Source: Aldehydirespirator sp965116195 (GTDB lineage: Bacteria; Actinomycetota; Acidimicrobiia; Acidimicrobiales; Aldehydirespiratoraceae). From it: 64,000 bases of DNA. A model generated the notes under the pieces. It did no database searches. It saw nothing but the letters and a program-made list of their open reading frames with translations, and was not told the origin of the DNA. Positions 32,324 through 40,810 of the stretch are shown here, piece after piece; the first letter of the stretch is position 1; the number at the start of each line of letters is the position of its first letter. Both the position numbers and the translations under genes were made by a program. The stretch covers positions 2,542,001 through 2,606,000 of the forward strand of contig OZ220491.1 in assembly GCA_965116195.1 (NCBI GenBank), in the 5' to 3' direction.

Positions 32324-34123
32324 ATGAACTCAAGCCCCACTGACTCGGATTTGGTCCGGGCCTTCAACGACGCTTACGCAGAGTTGACCGCTGCTGCTGC
32401 TCCGTTCTCCTGGACAGAGCAGGAAATCCGTGGTGCGTCGGTGCGAGTGTTCAACAACGCACCAGCCAACATGCGCGCAGTCTGGGAGGCAGCCTCCCGG
32501 TTCGGCGACAAGGAGTACCTAGTTTACGGCGACGAGCGCTACAGCTATGCGGAGGCCGATGCTCGGGTCAGAGCACTGGCCCACTACCTGCGCACCGAAT
32601 GTGGCGCAGTTCGCGGCACCCGCGTGGCGATCTCGATGCGCAACTATCCCGAGTGGATCCTGGCCCACTGGGCTGCCATCTCGGTGGGTGCCTCGGTGGT
32701 GGGAATGAACTCGTGGTGGACCACGCCCGAGATGGAGTTCGCCTTGCAAGACACCAAACCGGTCGCACTGATCGTTGACGGCGAGCGGCTCCGGCGGCTG
32801 GGCGTTGCCGACCTCAACACGCAGGTAATCGCCTCACGTATCAACGACGGCGGAGGTGGACGTGAACATGAGGGTGAGGGTCAGGGTAAAGGCGAGAGCG
32901 AAGGCGAACTGCCGGACAACGTGGTGCATTGGCACTCGGTCACAGACCCCGAACAGACACCGACGACCCTGCCCGCGGCTGAGATCGACCCCGATGACGA
33001 CGCGCTGATCTTCTACACATCCGGTACCACCGGCTTTCCCAAAGGCGCACGTCTCACCCACCGGGCCGTGGCTCAGAATCTGCTGAATGTGCTGTTCACA
33101 ACCGCCTGCGGGAATGCGGCCCGTGCCCGTTGGCTGACCGACGACAACCGCTCGGACACGCCTGAGCCGTCAGCCGAACCCGATGTGGTCACCTCTCTGC
33201 TGACAGTACCGCTGTTCCATGCCACCGGCTGCAACTGTGTTATGCAACCGGTGACCCTTGTCGGCGGCCGACTCGTGCTGATGTATCGCTGGGACAGCAC
33301 CGAGGCACTGCGACTGATCGAACGCGAGCGTGTCACGGTGTTGACAGGCGTTCCGACCATGTCACGAGAGTTGTTGCAACATCCTGACTGGTCACGCACC
33401 GACACGTCATCAATGCGGTCGCTGGGCGGCGGCGGTGCGGCTCTACCCGCCGATCTGGCACGCAGGATTGACGAGGGGCTCCAGCACGGACACCCCGGCG
33501 TTGGTTACGGGCTCACCGAAGTCGCCGGGGTCGCCACCGCCATCAGCAGCGAGTTCTATCTTGCCAAACCTTTCTCGGTGGGGCCGCCCATGCCTTGTAT
33601 GGAAGCCAAGATCATTGACGATGAAGGTGCCACGCTTGACACCGGTGAGCCCGGGGAGTTGGCACTGCGAGGGCCGAACCTGATGAAGGGCTACCTCAAC
33701 CAACCTGAGGCCACCGCAGAGGCCATCGTTGACGGCTGGCTCCACACCGGCGATGTGGCCGAGATTGACGATGACGGCTGGATCCACATCCGGGACCGCA
33801 TCAAGGACATCGTGATCCGCGGCGGTGAGAACATCCACTGCTCCGAGGTTGAGGCTGTCATCTACGAGTTGGACGAAGTGGCTGAAGTGGCCGTGTTCGG
33901 CGTTCCTGATGAACGTCTGGGTGAAGAGGTGGCAGCTGCGGTGGTTGCTGCGCCCGGCGCACGACTCGACCGTGTGAGCATCACCGAACACCTTGAAGGT
34001 CGGCTGGCCCGCTTCAAGCATCCCAGCCAGATCTGGTTCCTGGACGAGCCCCTGCCCCGAAACGCCAACGGAAAGTTCCTCAAGCGAGAGTTGCGAGAGC
34101 GCTTTTCCCGAGCAACATCGTGA
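32324..34123 (+). CDS. Acyl-CoA synthetase (AMP-binding, FadD/CaiC-like)
   Basis: 599 residues from ATG 32324. Motifs: FYTSGTTGFPKGARLTHRAV, GYGLTEVAG, GWLHTGDVAEIDDDGWIHI, DRIKDIVIRGGENIHCSEVE and the catalytic-lysine end LPRNANGKFLKRELRE. It forms acyl-CoA from a free acid and ATP. A Gly/Glu-rich insert near residues 180-205 (REHEGEGQGKGESEGE, a 6-bp-based DNA repeat) is unusual in the family but lies in a loop. The N-terminal ~50 residues are longer than in minimal ligases. A duplicate of its 3' end including the stop follows at ~34170. Confidence 0.9.
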   Translation: MNSSPTDSDLVRAFNDAYAELTAAAAPFSWTEQEIRGASVRVFNNAPANMRAVWEAASRFGDKEYLVYGDERYSYAEADARVRALAHYLRTECGAVRGTRVAISMRNYPEWILAHWAAISVGASVVGMNSWWTTPEMEFALQDTKPVALIVDGERLRRLGVADLNTQVIASRINDGGGGREHEGEGQGKGESEGELPDNVVHWHSVTDPEQTPTTLPAAEIDPDDDALIFYTSGTTGFPKGARLTHRAVAQNLLNVLFTTACGNAARARWLTDDNRSDTPEPSAEPDVVTSLLTVPLFHATGCNCVMQPVTLVGGRLVLMYRWDSTEALRLIERERVTVLTGVPTMSRELLQHPDWSRTDTSSMRSLGGGGAALPADLARRIDEGLQHGHPGVGYGLTEVAGVATAISSEFYLAKPFSVGPPMPCMEAKIIDDEGATLDTGEPGELALRGPNLMKGYLNQPEATAEAIVDGWLHTGDVAEIDDDGWIHIRDRIKDIVIRGGENIHCSEVEAVIYELDEVAEVAVFGVPDERLGEEVAAAVVAAPGARLDRVSITEHLEGRLARFKHPSQIWFLDEPLPRNANGKFLKRELRERFSRATS

Positions 34124-34200
34124 GCACATGCGTGAGCGCCAATCCTGAGCACACGTGAGCGCTTTCGTGAGCAACATCATGAGCACATGTGCCAGAGCGC
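34100..34200. repeat. Duplicated 3' end of the acyl-CoA synthetase
   Basis: The gene ends CGAGCAACATCGTGAGCACATG; a second copy CGTGAGCAACATCATGAGCAC lies ~60 bp downstream, with GTGAGCGCC and GAGCGCC echoes. The stop codon lies inside the unit. From 34205 to 34335 other short GATGCGGCACATCATG-type repeats continue to the next promoter. Confidence 0.65.
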
Positions 34201-34304
34201 CAAGTCATGCGCTGGTGCGACAGGTTATGCGCTGATGCGGCACATCATGTCGCCAGATCACGGCCCTCCAGCCTGTTAAGGGAAGACTGATGCGGTATAT
34301 CGTG

Positions 34305-34333
34305 TTCTGATGTGACACATCATGTGCTAAGAT
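34305..34333 (+). promoter_or_regulatory. Promoter that would give a leaderless AAA ATPase mRNA
   Basis: TTCTGA (34305-34310), 17 bp, TAAGAT (34328-34333) preceded by TGTG-C, an extended -10. Only 7 bp separate the -10 box from the GTG at 34341, so transcription would start at or beside the start codon. Confidence 0.45.
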
Positions 34334-34340
34334 CGGCGGG

Positions 34341-35651
34341 GTGGGGCAGATGATCGCGAGCCAGCAGGTTCCGCCACCGAACTTGTTCACACCAGATTTC
34401 GGACAGTCTCCCCACCTGCTCGTGGGGCGCGACGATCTGTACCAAGCTCTTGTGCAAGGGTTGGGGAGTGGGCCACGTGACAGCAGGTACACCACTTTGC
34501 TTTTGGGACCTCGCGGTTCTGGCAAGACCGTGATGTTGAATGCCATACGCGACATCGCCAGCCGATCGGGGTGGATCGTGTTGTCGCTGGATGCCACCAC
34601 TGCCGGCATTCAAGACAGGATCACTGAGTACATTGAATGGGCGCAGGACAGTTCTGAGGGCGACTTTGATGCCACGCCCAGAAACCAGGACGAACACAGT
34701 TCCATCAGGTTCAAACTGCTGCCTTTGGAATGGCACCGCGGGGTCGTGCAAGCTGTGCGGCCCAACTGGGGGCTGCGCCGACAACTGAGCACCCTGGCCG
34801 ATCGCTCAGCCGAGCGTGACTGTGCAGTACTGTTGACGATTGACGAGCTCCACAGTGGGCAACGTGATGAACTGCGTCGCCTCACCGCCGATCTGCAACA
34901 CATCATCAAGAGTGAAGGCAGGCAGTTGGCGTTTGTCGGAGCAGGCCTCTCTGAGATGAAACACACATTGCTGGAAGACAAAAAGATGACCTTTCTACAG
35001 CGGTGCAATCGTGAGGCAATGCCGCCCATCACCAGAGTTGAGGCAGCTCGGTTCCTGTGCAACACGGTGCATGACGCCGGAGGGCGCTTTGAAGGTGAGT
35101 CGCTGCAAACGCTTACCGACGGCGCGGGCACTCTGCCGTATCAGATGCAACTTGTCGGTCACTATGCATGGCGTATCGCTGATGCGCCTCTGCGTCCAAT
35201 CACTGAGGAGGTTGCCTCGGTAGCTGTCACAGAGGCGACGCGAACTATGCATGACCGGATTGCCACACCGACCTGGCACGGTCTCAACACGACCGAACAG
35301 CAGTACCTGCAAGCACTGGCAGGCTTGGATGGTGTCGCCCAGCCGCAGCAGATCGCGGCTCGGGTAACTGTCGATCCAAAGACGCTGGCGCGTACAGAGG
35401 AGCACCTGCGCAATGCCGGGTGTGTGGTGGTACACGAGGACCGAACAGTGGAAATCGGCGAAGCCGTCACCGTTGAGAGCATCCGTCTTCTGACTGAGCA
35501 GGAGCGACCCTATCGCAGCAGGCCCAAGACGGTGGGTGCCGCTGTGGAAGTCCGTGGACTGGTGCGCCCGCAATGCAACGCCTGGATGCCTCGGGCACAA
35601 GCTCGGTGTGTGCTGCGTGCCGGCCATGCCGGAGGACATCGCTCGTGCTGA
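34341..35651 (+). CDS. AAA/STAND-like ATPase with C-terminal Cys/His tail
   Basis: 436 residues from GTG 34341 (ATG 34350 is an alternative). N-terminal ATPase: VGRDDLYQALVQGL, Walker A LLLGPRGSGKTVML, Walker B VLLTIDELHSGQRDEL, then a sensor-like LAFVGAGLSEMK. A winged-helix-like region follows (QQIAARVTVDPKTLARTEEH). The last ~35 residues hold CNAWMPRAQARCVLRAGHAG ending GHRSC, a likely small zinc knuckle. Such AAA_16 ATPases occur as regulators or defence sensors, but no partner gene is adjacent, so the role is open. The gene is convergent with the aminotransferase and seems monocistronic. Confidence 0.8.
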   Translation: MGQMIASQQVPPPNLFTPDFGQSPHLLVGRDDLYQALVQGLGSGPRDSRYTTLLLGPRGSGKTVMLNAIRDIASRSGWIVLSLDATTAGIQDRITEYIEWAQDSSEGDFDATPRNQDEHSSIRFKLLPLEWHRGVVQAVRPNWGLRRQLSTLADRSAERDCAVLLTIDELHSGQRDELRRLTADLQHIIKSEGRQLAFVGAGLSEMKHTLLEDKKMTFLQRCNREAMPPITRVEAARFLCNTVHDAGGRFEGESLQTLTDGAGTLPYQMQLVGHYAWRIADAPLRPITEEVASVAVTEATRTMHDRIATPTWHGLNTTEQQYLQALAGLDGVAQPQQIAARVTVDPKTLARTEEHLRNAGCVVVHEDRTVEIGEAVTVESIRLLTEQERPYRSRPKTVGAAVEVRGLVRPQCNAWMPRAQARCVLRAGHAGGHRSC

Positions 35652-35774
35652 TCCGCGGTGCCGGACAGCCACCACGATCCGTCACGACCACGACGAAAAG
35701 GGAAGCTGGTGGAGTTGGGAACGGCGGTTTGGGAACGGCGGCGGCGAGTTCGGAAGTGCGGGCGGGCTGTCCGA

Positions 35775-36962
35775 CTAGCCGGGTGACAGGGTGCAGAGGC
35801 GGTTCGTGGCCTCTTCCAGCATGGCGCGGCTTTTGCAGGCTGCGAACCGCACGAAGGGCGCTCCCAGTTGCTTGTCATCACACAGCACCTGTACCGGCAC
35901 AGCCACCACTCCGCAGCGCTCCGGCAACGTGCGACAGAACTCAAGCCCGTCGTCAAAGCCGAGAGGTCGGATGTCAGCCGTCACAAAGTAGGTGCCCTCC
36001 GGCGTGATCGGGGCGAAGCCAGCCTCAGAGAGCCCCGCGCACAACAGGTCGCGACGGGCCTGCAGGTCGTGGGCAAGCGTGGCAAAGTAGCTGTCCTCCA
36101 GGCCCAGCCCCACTGCCACCGCCGGCTGGAACGGTCCACCGCTGACGTAGGTGAGAAGTTGTTTGGCCGCCTGCACCGATCTGACCAACTCGGGCCGGGC
36201 GCATGCCCAGCCGATCTTCCAACCGGTGAACGACAGTGTCTTGCCACCCGATGAGATGGTGACAGTTCGCTCGGCCATGCCCGGTCGCGATGCCAGGGGT
36301 ACATGGGGGCGACCGTCGAAAGTCAGATGCTCGTACACCTCGTCGGTCACGGCGATCACGTCGTGGGTGACACACAGTTCTGCCATCAGGTCAAGTTCCT
36401 CACCACTGAACACCTTGCCGGTGGGGTTGTGGGGGGTGTTGAGCAACAGCACTCGGGTACGCGGGCCGAACGCCGCCGCAAGTTGGTCAGGGTCAAAGTC
36501 GTAATGGGGCGGGCGCAACTGCACGAGCCGTCGTCTGGCCCCGGCCAGCGAAATGTCAGCCGGATAGATGTCGAAGTACGGCTCGAATGTCACCACCTCG
36601 TCGCCCGGCCCGGTCAACGCCAGGACGGATGCGGCGATCGCCTCGGTTGCGCCAGCGGTGATCAACACCTCGCTGTCGGGATCGAACTCAAGTCCCCAGA
36701 ACCGCTGCTGATGCTCGGCGACGGCTTGGCGCAACACCTGATGGCCGATGCCGGGTGGATACTGGTTGAAGCCGCCCCTGATTGCCTCGACAGCAGCCTC
36801 AGCCACCTCTGACGGTCCGTCATTGTCGGGAAAGCCCTGCCCCAGGTTGACAGCCCCGGTGCGCAGCGCCAGGGCGGACATCTCCGCAAACACCGAGGCA
36901 CCACTGAAAGCCTGCAAACGCTCGCAGAGATACGGCTGCATCGGACTGCTTGCCGACATCAC
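35775..36962 (-). CDS. Class I/II pyridoxal-phosphate aminotransferase (DapC-like)
   Basis: 395 residues. Fold-type I aminotransferase: VNLGQGFPDNDGP substrate loop, ITAGATEAIAASVLALTGPG, FEPYFDIYPADISLAGA, LLLNTPHNPTGKVFS with the Asn that binds PLP, VTDEVYEHLTFDG, and the Schiff-base Lys in SSGGKTLSFTGWKIGW. The GQGFPD start and overall pattern fit N-succinyldiaminopimelate aminotransferase or kynurenine/methionine aminotransferase-type enzymes; I cannot choose between them. Start at 36962 (ATG, or ATG one codon or so later). Confidence 0.88.
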   Translation of the reverse strand: MMSASSPMQPYLCERLQAFSGASVFAEMSALALRTGAVNLGQGFPDNDGPSEVAEAAVEAIRGGFNQYPPGIGHQVLRQAVAEHQQRFWGLEFDPDSEVLITAGATEAIAASVLALTGPGDEVVTFEPYFDIYPADISLAGARRRLVQLRPPHYDFDPDQLAAAFGPRTRVLLLNTPHNPTGKVFSGEELDLMAELCVTHDVIAVTDEVYEHLTFDGRPHVPLASRPGMAERTVTISSGGKTLSFTGWKIGWACARPELVRSVQAAKQLLTYVSGGPFQPAVAVGLGLEDSYFATLAHDLQARRDLLCAGLSEAGFAPITPEGTYFVTADIRPLGFDDGLEFCRTLPERCGVVAVPVQVLCDDKQLGAPFVRFAACKSRAMLEEATNRLCTLSPG

Positions 36963-37001
36963 GAATTGATGGGCACTGCTGGCTTGCGACTGCTTGCGGA
37001 G

Positions 37002-37703
37002 TCAGACGGAGCTGGCTGCTGCTGTCAGCAGGGACTCCCACTGGTCTTGGCTCAGCTCGCCGCTCCAACGCGCCAGCACGGTGCCATCTCCTCCCAGCAC
37101 CACCGTGTAGGGAAAGCTCCTCAAACCGTAGGCATCACCGATCTCGCTCTCGGCGGAATCGCGCACCACGGTGGCGGGCCACTCCTCACGTTCGAACCAT
37201 GCTGAGGGCGGGTAGTTGACGCGGGTGTCGTTGACGGCTGTGCTGACAGCTATCACCTCAACGCCAGCTGGTGCAGGACTGTCACTCAACCACTCAGTGA
37301 TCCGGGGTAGTTCCTCTTGGCAATGCGGGCACCAGTGCGCGTAGAAGCCGATCACCTTGGCCGTACCGTCACCAGGCTGCACGCTCACCTCAACACCATC
37401 AAAGGTCGTGGCCGCAAACGCCGGCGCTGACATACCGATCGCGGGATCAACCTGTGCCGGATCAAACCCAGGCAAACCCGCACCCTCAAAGGTCACATCA
37501 GACACCTGCGGAACACTCAGTTGCTGTGCCCTGTCTTCAGCATCCCCGCTGGCCAACAACGCCACGACCACGGCCACCGCCACCAGCGCCACCACGCCCA
37601 GGACGATCCATTTGAGCATCGGATTGGAACGATCGCCGCCGCGTCGGCCCGTTGACTGGTTGGTGCGGTTTGCAGAGTGCTGAAGCTTGGGACGGTTGCT
37701 CAT
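37002..37703 (-). CDS. Membrane-anchored TlpA/ResA-like thioredoxin
   Basis: 233 residues from ATG 37703, whose A-T-G-A overlaps the dsbB stop, so the two are translationally coupled; an upstream start at 37850 would only add out-of-family basic residues. One N-terminal TM segment (LKWIVLGVVALVAVAVVVALL) anchors an extracytoplasmic thioredoxin domain with WCPHC (FYAHWCPHCQEELPRI), the cis-Pro SFPYTVVL, and a C-terminal helix. It would reduce or oxidise protein thiols outside the membrane, plausibly exchanging electrons with the DsbB-like protein. Confidence 0.9.
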   Translation of the reverse strand: MSNRPKLQHSANRTNQSTGRRGGDRSNPMLKWIVLGVVALVAVAVVVALLASGDAEDRAQQLSVPQVSDVTFEGAGLPGFDPAQVDPAIGMSAPAFAATTFDGVEVSVQPGDGTAKVIGFYAHWCPHCQEELPRITEWLSDSPAPAGVEVIAVSTAVNDTRVNYPPSAWFEREEWPATVVRDSAESEIGDAYGLRSFPYTVVLGGDGTVLARWSGELSQDQWESLLTAAASSV

Positions 37704-38275
37704 GGAACCTCGCTGGGGATCTCGCCGGGCGCTTCCTGTTCGCCGTTTGCTTGATCGCACCGTAGTGAAAGCACGACAAGAGCCGCAACCCCGACAAAGC
37801 CACATCCGGCCATGAAGGGGATCGTCACGAAGCCGAAGCTCTCGACCCACCTGGCAGTGCAGGGTGCCTGCGCATCACATATGGAGCCCTGGCCCCCGAA
37901 GAGTTGCAGTTGGTAGTGATAGACCGAGATGGCCAGACCTCCCAACGCCAGCGGCAGGGCGTACCAGCCACTGCCCCGATCACGGCGAATGACAGCCACG
38001 GCCAGCACCACAACCAGGGAGTACATGCCGATCCGTTGGTACCAGCACATCTCGCAGGGGAAAAATCCGGCAGTCTCGGAGTAGTACAGGCTCCCGGCGG
38101 TGGACACCGCAGCGATGCCAAGCGCCAATGGCCCGAGAACGGGCCGCAGCTGCCGCAGGTACATGCCGTGCCTCTCCACCCGCAACAAGACTGCACTGAT
38201 CAAGCCCAGCGCACCGATGGCAAGGGCTCCCAGGGCCAACACTGCGAACAACGCCGAAACCTGATCGGTATTCAC
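37700..38275 (-). CDS. DsbB/BdbC-like disulfide oxidoreductase, membrane quinone reductase
   Basis: 191 residues with five hydrophobic segments. The first cysteine pair is in FFPCEMCWYQRIGMY, the DsbB signature; the second is CDAQAPC in the large extracytoplasmic loop. It reoxidises a thioredoxin-fold partner and passes electrons to quinone; menaquinone, made by the men genes at the window's left, would serve. Immediate downstream coupling to the TlpA-like gene (ATGA) supports a two-gene redox operon. The first TM segment is longer than in minimal BdbC proteins. Confidence 0.92.
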   Translation of the reverse strand: MNTDQVSALFAVLALGALAIGALGLISAVLLRVERHGMYLRQLRPVLGPLALGIAAVSTAGSLYYSETAGFFPCEMCWYQRIGMYSLVVVLAVAVIRRDRGSGWYALPLALGGLAISVYHYQLQLFGGQGSICDAQAPCTARWVESFGFVTIPFMAGCGFVGVAALVVLSLRCDQANGEQEAPGEIPSEVP

Positions 38276-38720
38276 GGCCCCATTCTCGCAGCATCATCCC
38301 ACCATCGCTCCTGATGGCGCGCGCATCGCGAACTGCCTTGACCTTCAGCATCACGAACACGACCGCGCTGTGTGTGCAAGTGTCGGGAGACCGCGCCTGT
38401 CAGGAACTGCTTCACCCCTCAGCATCACGAACACGACTCCGCGATGTTTGTGCAAGTGTCGGGAGACCGCGCCTGTCAGGAACTGCTTCACCCCTCAGCA
38501 TCACGAACACGACTCCGCGATGTTTGTGCAAGTGTCGGGAGACCGCGCCTGTCAGGAACTGCTTCACCCCTCAGCATCACGAACACGACTCCGCGATGTT
38601 TGTGCATGGGTCGAGAGGCCGCGCGACGCGCCAGCTACCTTGACCCTCGGCATCACAGCCACGACCCAATTATGGACAACCTCACCGGAGATCAGGTGAC
38701 CCCCAGGTTGTCAACCGGCT
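38276..38720. repeat. 74-76-bp tandem array between divergent dsbB and a toxin-like gene
   Basis: GCATCAC(G)AACACGAC recurs at 38348, 38422, 38498, 38574 and (diverged) 38650. The three central units are nearly identical and include GTGTCGGGAGACCGCGCCTG. Frames stay open across the array but no protein is recognisable. The last ~60 bp before the toxin-like gene are AT-rich and may hold its promoter. Confidence 0.9.
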
Positions 38721-38744
38721 TTACATTTGATTTCATGTTATCTC

Positions 38745-40070
38745 ATGGCTGACATTATGGCAATGGACACCGTCAAGGCTGTGGAGTTGCGCCAGCGTAT
38801 GGAGCAGGCCGCCCTTGATCTCGACTGGGATGCCCAAGCTCTGACCGGGCCGATGGCAGAGGCTTCCGCACTGCTGGGCACCCCGGTTCCCGATGTGGCA
38901 CATGGCGCGCGCCGCTTGGCCAACGAGTTGCGTGACAGCGCCGAAGACCTTCAAGAGCGCACCCGCATCATCCTGGCCGGAGGTTCAGAGATGAACCAGG
39001 GGCTGGCTGCTCTTGAACGCATCAGAGCGAGCTTCACACGGATCGAGTCACGAGGCGACCCGACCCGGGCAGACGGCCTCCTCTCGCGCCGGGACCTGCA
39101 TTGGGCCCGACATTCCACCGACGAGGAGACCGCAGCAGCAGCCGCCTGGCTGTTGGAGAACAACCGCTTCTTTGACCAGGTGGAAACGGCTCTGCACAAC
39201 AATGACTATCTGGACGATCCACACGACGGCAGGTTTGCCTTTGATCCGGATGACCGCGACGGGCACATGAGCCTGGATGACATTGATGCCTTCCTGGAGA
39301 AGTCCGATGCCTGGGCACGGTTGCTGCCATATCTGGCAACGATTGACGATATCAAGGGCAGCGGTGTGATTGACGGCTTCATCTCCGAGTCCGACCTACG
39401 ACTGTTTCTCAACGATTACAGCCTCTCGCCGGAGGTCACCGAGGCGGTGCAGAAGGTGCTTGCTGACCGTGCCTACCACACCAAAGAGGCCGGACTGGGA
39501 CTGGGTACCGTGTTGGACGCAGTGTCGTTCGTGCCGGTGGTCGGCGATGTCGTTGACGGGGCGCGAGCCATCTACTACGCCGTGCATGGCGACTATTTCA
39601 CGGCTTCGCTGTTCGCCCTGGGCCTTGTGCCGCTTCCCGGCCTGTCTGCGTCAGGGGCGCGCGGTGCCATCAGGGTGGTCAACGCGGTTGTGGACACCGC
39701 CCGAACCAGTGGCAGGAAGGCAGCAGCCAAAGAAGCCGCACAGTTTGCCGCAAAGGGAACCGCGGCCAACTACATCGCATACGCGTCCACCAAGCAGGTA
39801 GGCAGCGCCTACAGTTCCCAACTGGAGCTAGACGACTCGGTTGAATACCTGCTGGATGACGTGGCCGGCCCCCAGCTGGAGGACTCGCTGGATGTGAAGC
39901 TCAACCCTCGTATGCGCAGAATGCTGGGCAACACACTTGAGGATCTGCTGGAGAATCGCCTGACAAGCGGCACTGTTGATTGGATGTCACAGGCAAATCA
40001 GGTGATCGCTGCTCGCATCGCCGAGCACAAGGCCCACAACATGAACCTGCCACGCATCCGCCCGGGGTGA
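38745..40070 (+). CDS. Polymorphic-toxin-like secreted protein with EF-hand-like and pre-toxin regions
   Basis: 441 residues from ATG 38745 (38727 and 38763 are alternatives). Residues 1-100 are helical and resemble WXG/LXG-type export modules (VELRQRMEQAALDLDWDAQA). Residues ~160-230 hold two Asp-rich, EF-hand-like loops, DPDDRDGHMSLDDIDAFLE and GVIDGFISESDLRLFL, common in actinobacterial toxin proteins. Residues ~250-320 form a hydrophobic pre-toxin block (VLDAVSFVPVVGDVVDGARA then YFTASLFALGLVPLPGL), a hallmark of polymorphic toxins. The C-terminal ~110 residues, where a toxin domain would be, are not recognised. No adjacent immunity gene is obvious, although the next minus-strand gene encodes a membrane coiled-coil protein. 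Confidence 0.65.
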   Translation: MADIMAMDTVKAVELRQRMEQAALDLDWDAQALTGPMAEASALLGTPVPDVAHGARRLANELRDSAEDLQERTRIILAGGSEMNQGLAALERIRASFTRIESRGDPTRADGLLSRRDLHWARHSTDEETAAAAAWLLENNRFFDQVETALHNNDYLDDPHDGRFAFDPDDRDGHMSLDDIDAFLEKSDAWARLLPYLATIDDIKGSGVIDGFISESDLRLFLNDYSLSPEVTEAVQKVLADRAYHTKEAGLGLGTVLDAVSFVPVVGDVVDGARAIYYAVHGDYFTASLFALGLVPLPGLSASGARGAIRVVNAVVDTARTSGRKAAAKEAAQFAAKGTAANYIAYASTKQVGSAYSSQLELDDSVEYLLDDVAGPQLEDSLDVKLNPRMRRMLGNTLEDLLENRLTSGTVDWMSQANQVIAARIAEHKAHNMNLPRIRPG

Positions 40071-40135
40071 CCCAAAAAGTTCAACCAGTCATCCGGTTGA
40101 CCAAAACCTGCCACGCATCCGCCCGGAGTGACCAC
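40044..40135. repeat. 62-bp duplication of the toxin-like gene's 3' end
   Basis: AACCTGCCACGCATCCGCCC then GG(G/A)GTGACC occurs at 40044 and 40106. The first copy is the real end of the gene (NLPRIRPG*); the second repeats its last eight codons and stop downstream. Confidence 0.88.
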
Positions 40136-40139
40136 CTGG

Positions 40140-40667
40140 TCACCGATCAGCGTTCGGCTCGGGCTCAATGAGCCGACCCTCTTGGGCGGCATCTACCTGA
40201 GCGCTCATGTTGAGAGCCGCGATCAGAGCCGTGAGCTTGAGGTTGATCTCAGCCACGCTCGCCTCAAGCCGCTCCATTCTCAACTCGATACGCGTGATCC
40301 GCTCGTTGGTTTCGTCAATTCTGGCGTTCATGTCGTCAAAGCGCGTACTGACATCGTCCAGACGCGATGTGAAGGCTGCGTTCTGGTCGTCAATCCGTTG
40401 ATTGATGTCACCGAATCTGGCGTGCGTGCTGGTCAAGGTGAAAGTGAGCAATGCGATGATGGCCGCACCGAACAACGACTGCAGAGGATTCTCAACAAGC
40501 TGCTGCACAACCCGACGACCGATCCCGACCTCGGCGACCTGCGAAGCCGGGACAGCCGTAGCGTTCGGGTCAGATGTTGCCACCGACGGTTCTGCCGGTT
40601 TCGGTGTGCCGGTCCTTGCCATGGGTCGGGCCGCCTTCACTGCGGGGGTATGGGCTGAAGAGTTCAA
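40140..40667 (-). CDS. Membrane-anchored coiled-coil protein
   Basis: 175 residues. A disordered Ala/Thr/Pro-rich N-terminus of ~55 residues, a hydrophobic segment (NPLQSLFGAAIIALLTFTLT near 60-80), then a long coiled coil with heptads INQRIDDQN, VSTRFDDMNARIDETNERI and MERLEASVAEINLKLTALI. It is a larger relative of the 112-residue protein at 12695 (same RFDD heptads). Convergent with the toxin-like gene, so partnership is only a guess. Function unknown. Confidence 0.7.
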   Translation of the reverse strand: MNSSAHTPAVKAARPMARTGTPKPAEPSVATSDPNATAVPASQVAEVGIGRRVVQQLVENPLQSLFGAAIIALLTFTLTSTHARFGDINQRIDDQNAAFTSRLDDVSTRFDDMNARIDETNERITRIELRMERLEASVAEINLKLTALIAALNMSAQVDAAQEGRLIEPEPNADR

Positions 40668-40810
40668 GGTGCCTCGCTCAGGTTCATCGGCGCTGGTAGC
40701 GACATTGAGATGATGGTGAGATGATGATGGTGGCCGCCGACAGACCCGGCAGCGAGGTCTCCTACAAGACTACTTGACAATCAGTGTCGTGTCAACTCCT
40801 GGTTCCTGAA

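Noticed and set aside
38314..38752. Open frames through the 76-bp array (SGDRACQELLHP-type repeats)
   Set aside because: Repeat-derived; no start signals or conserved domain.
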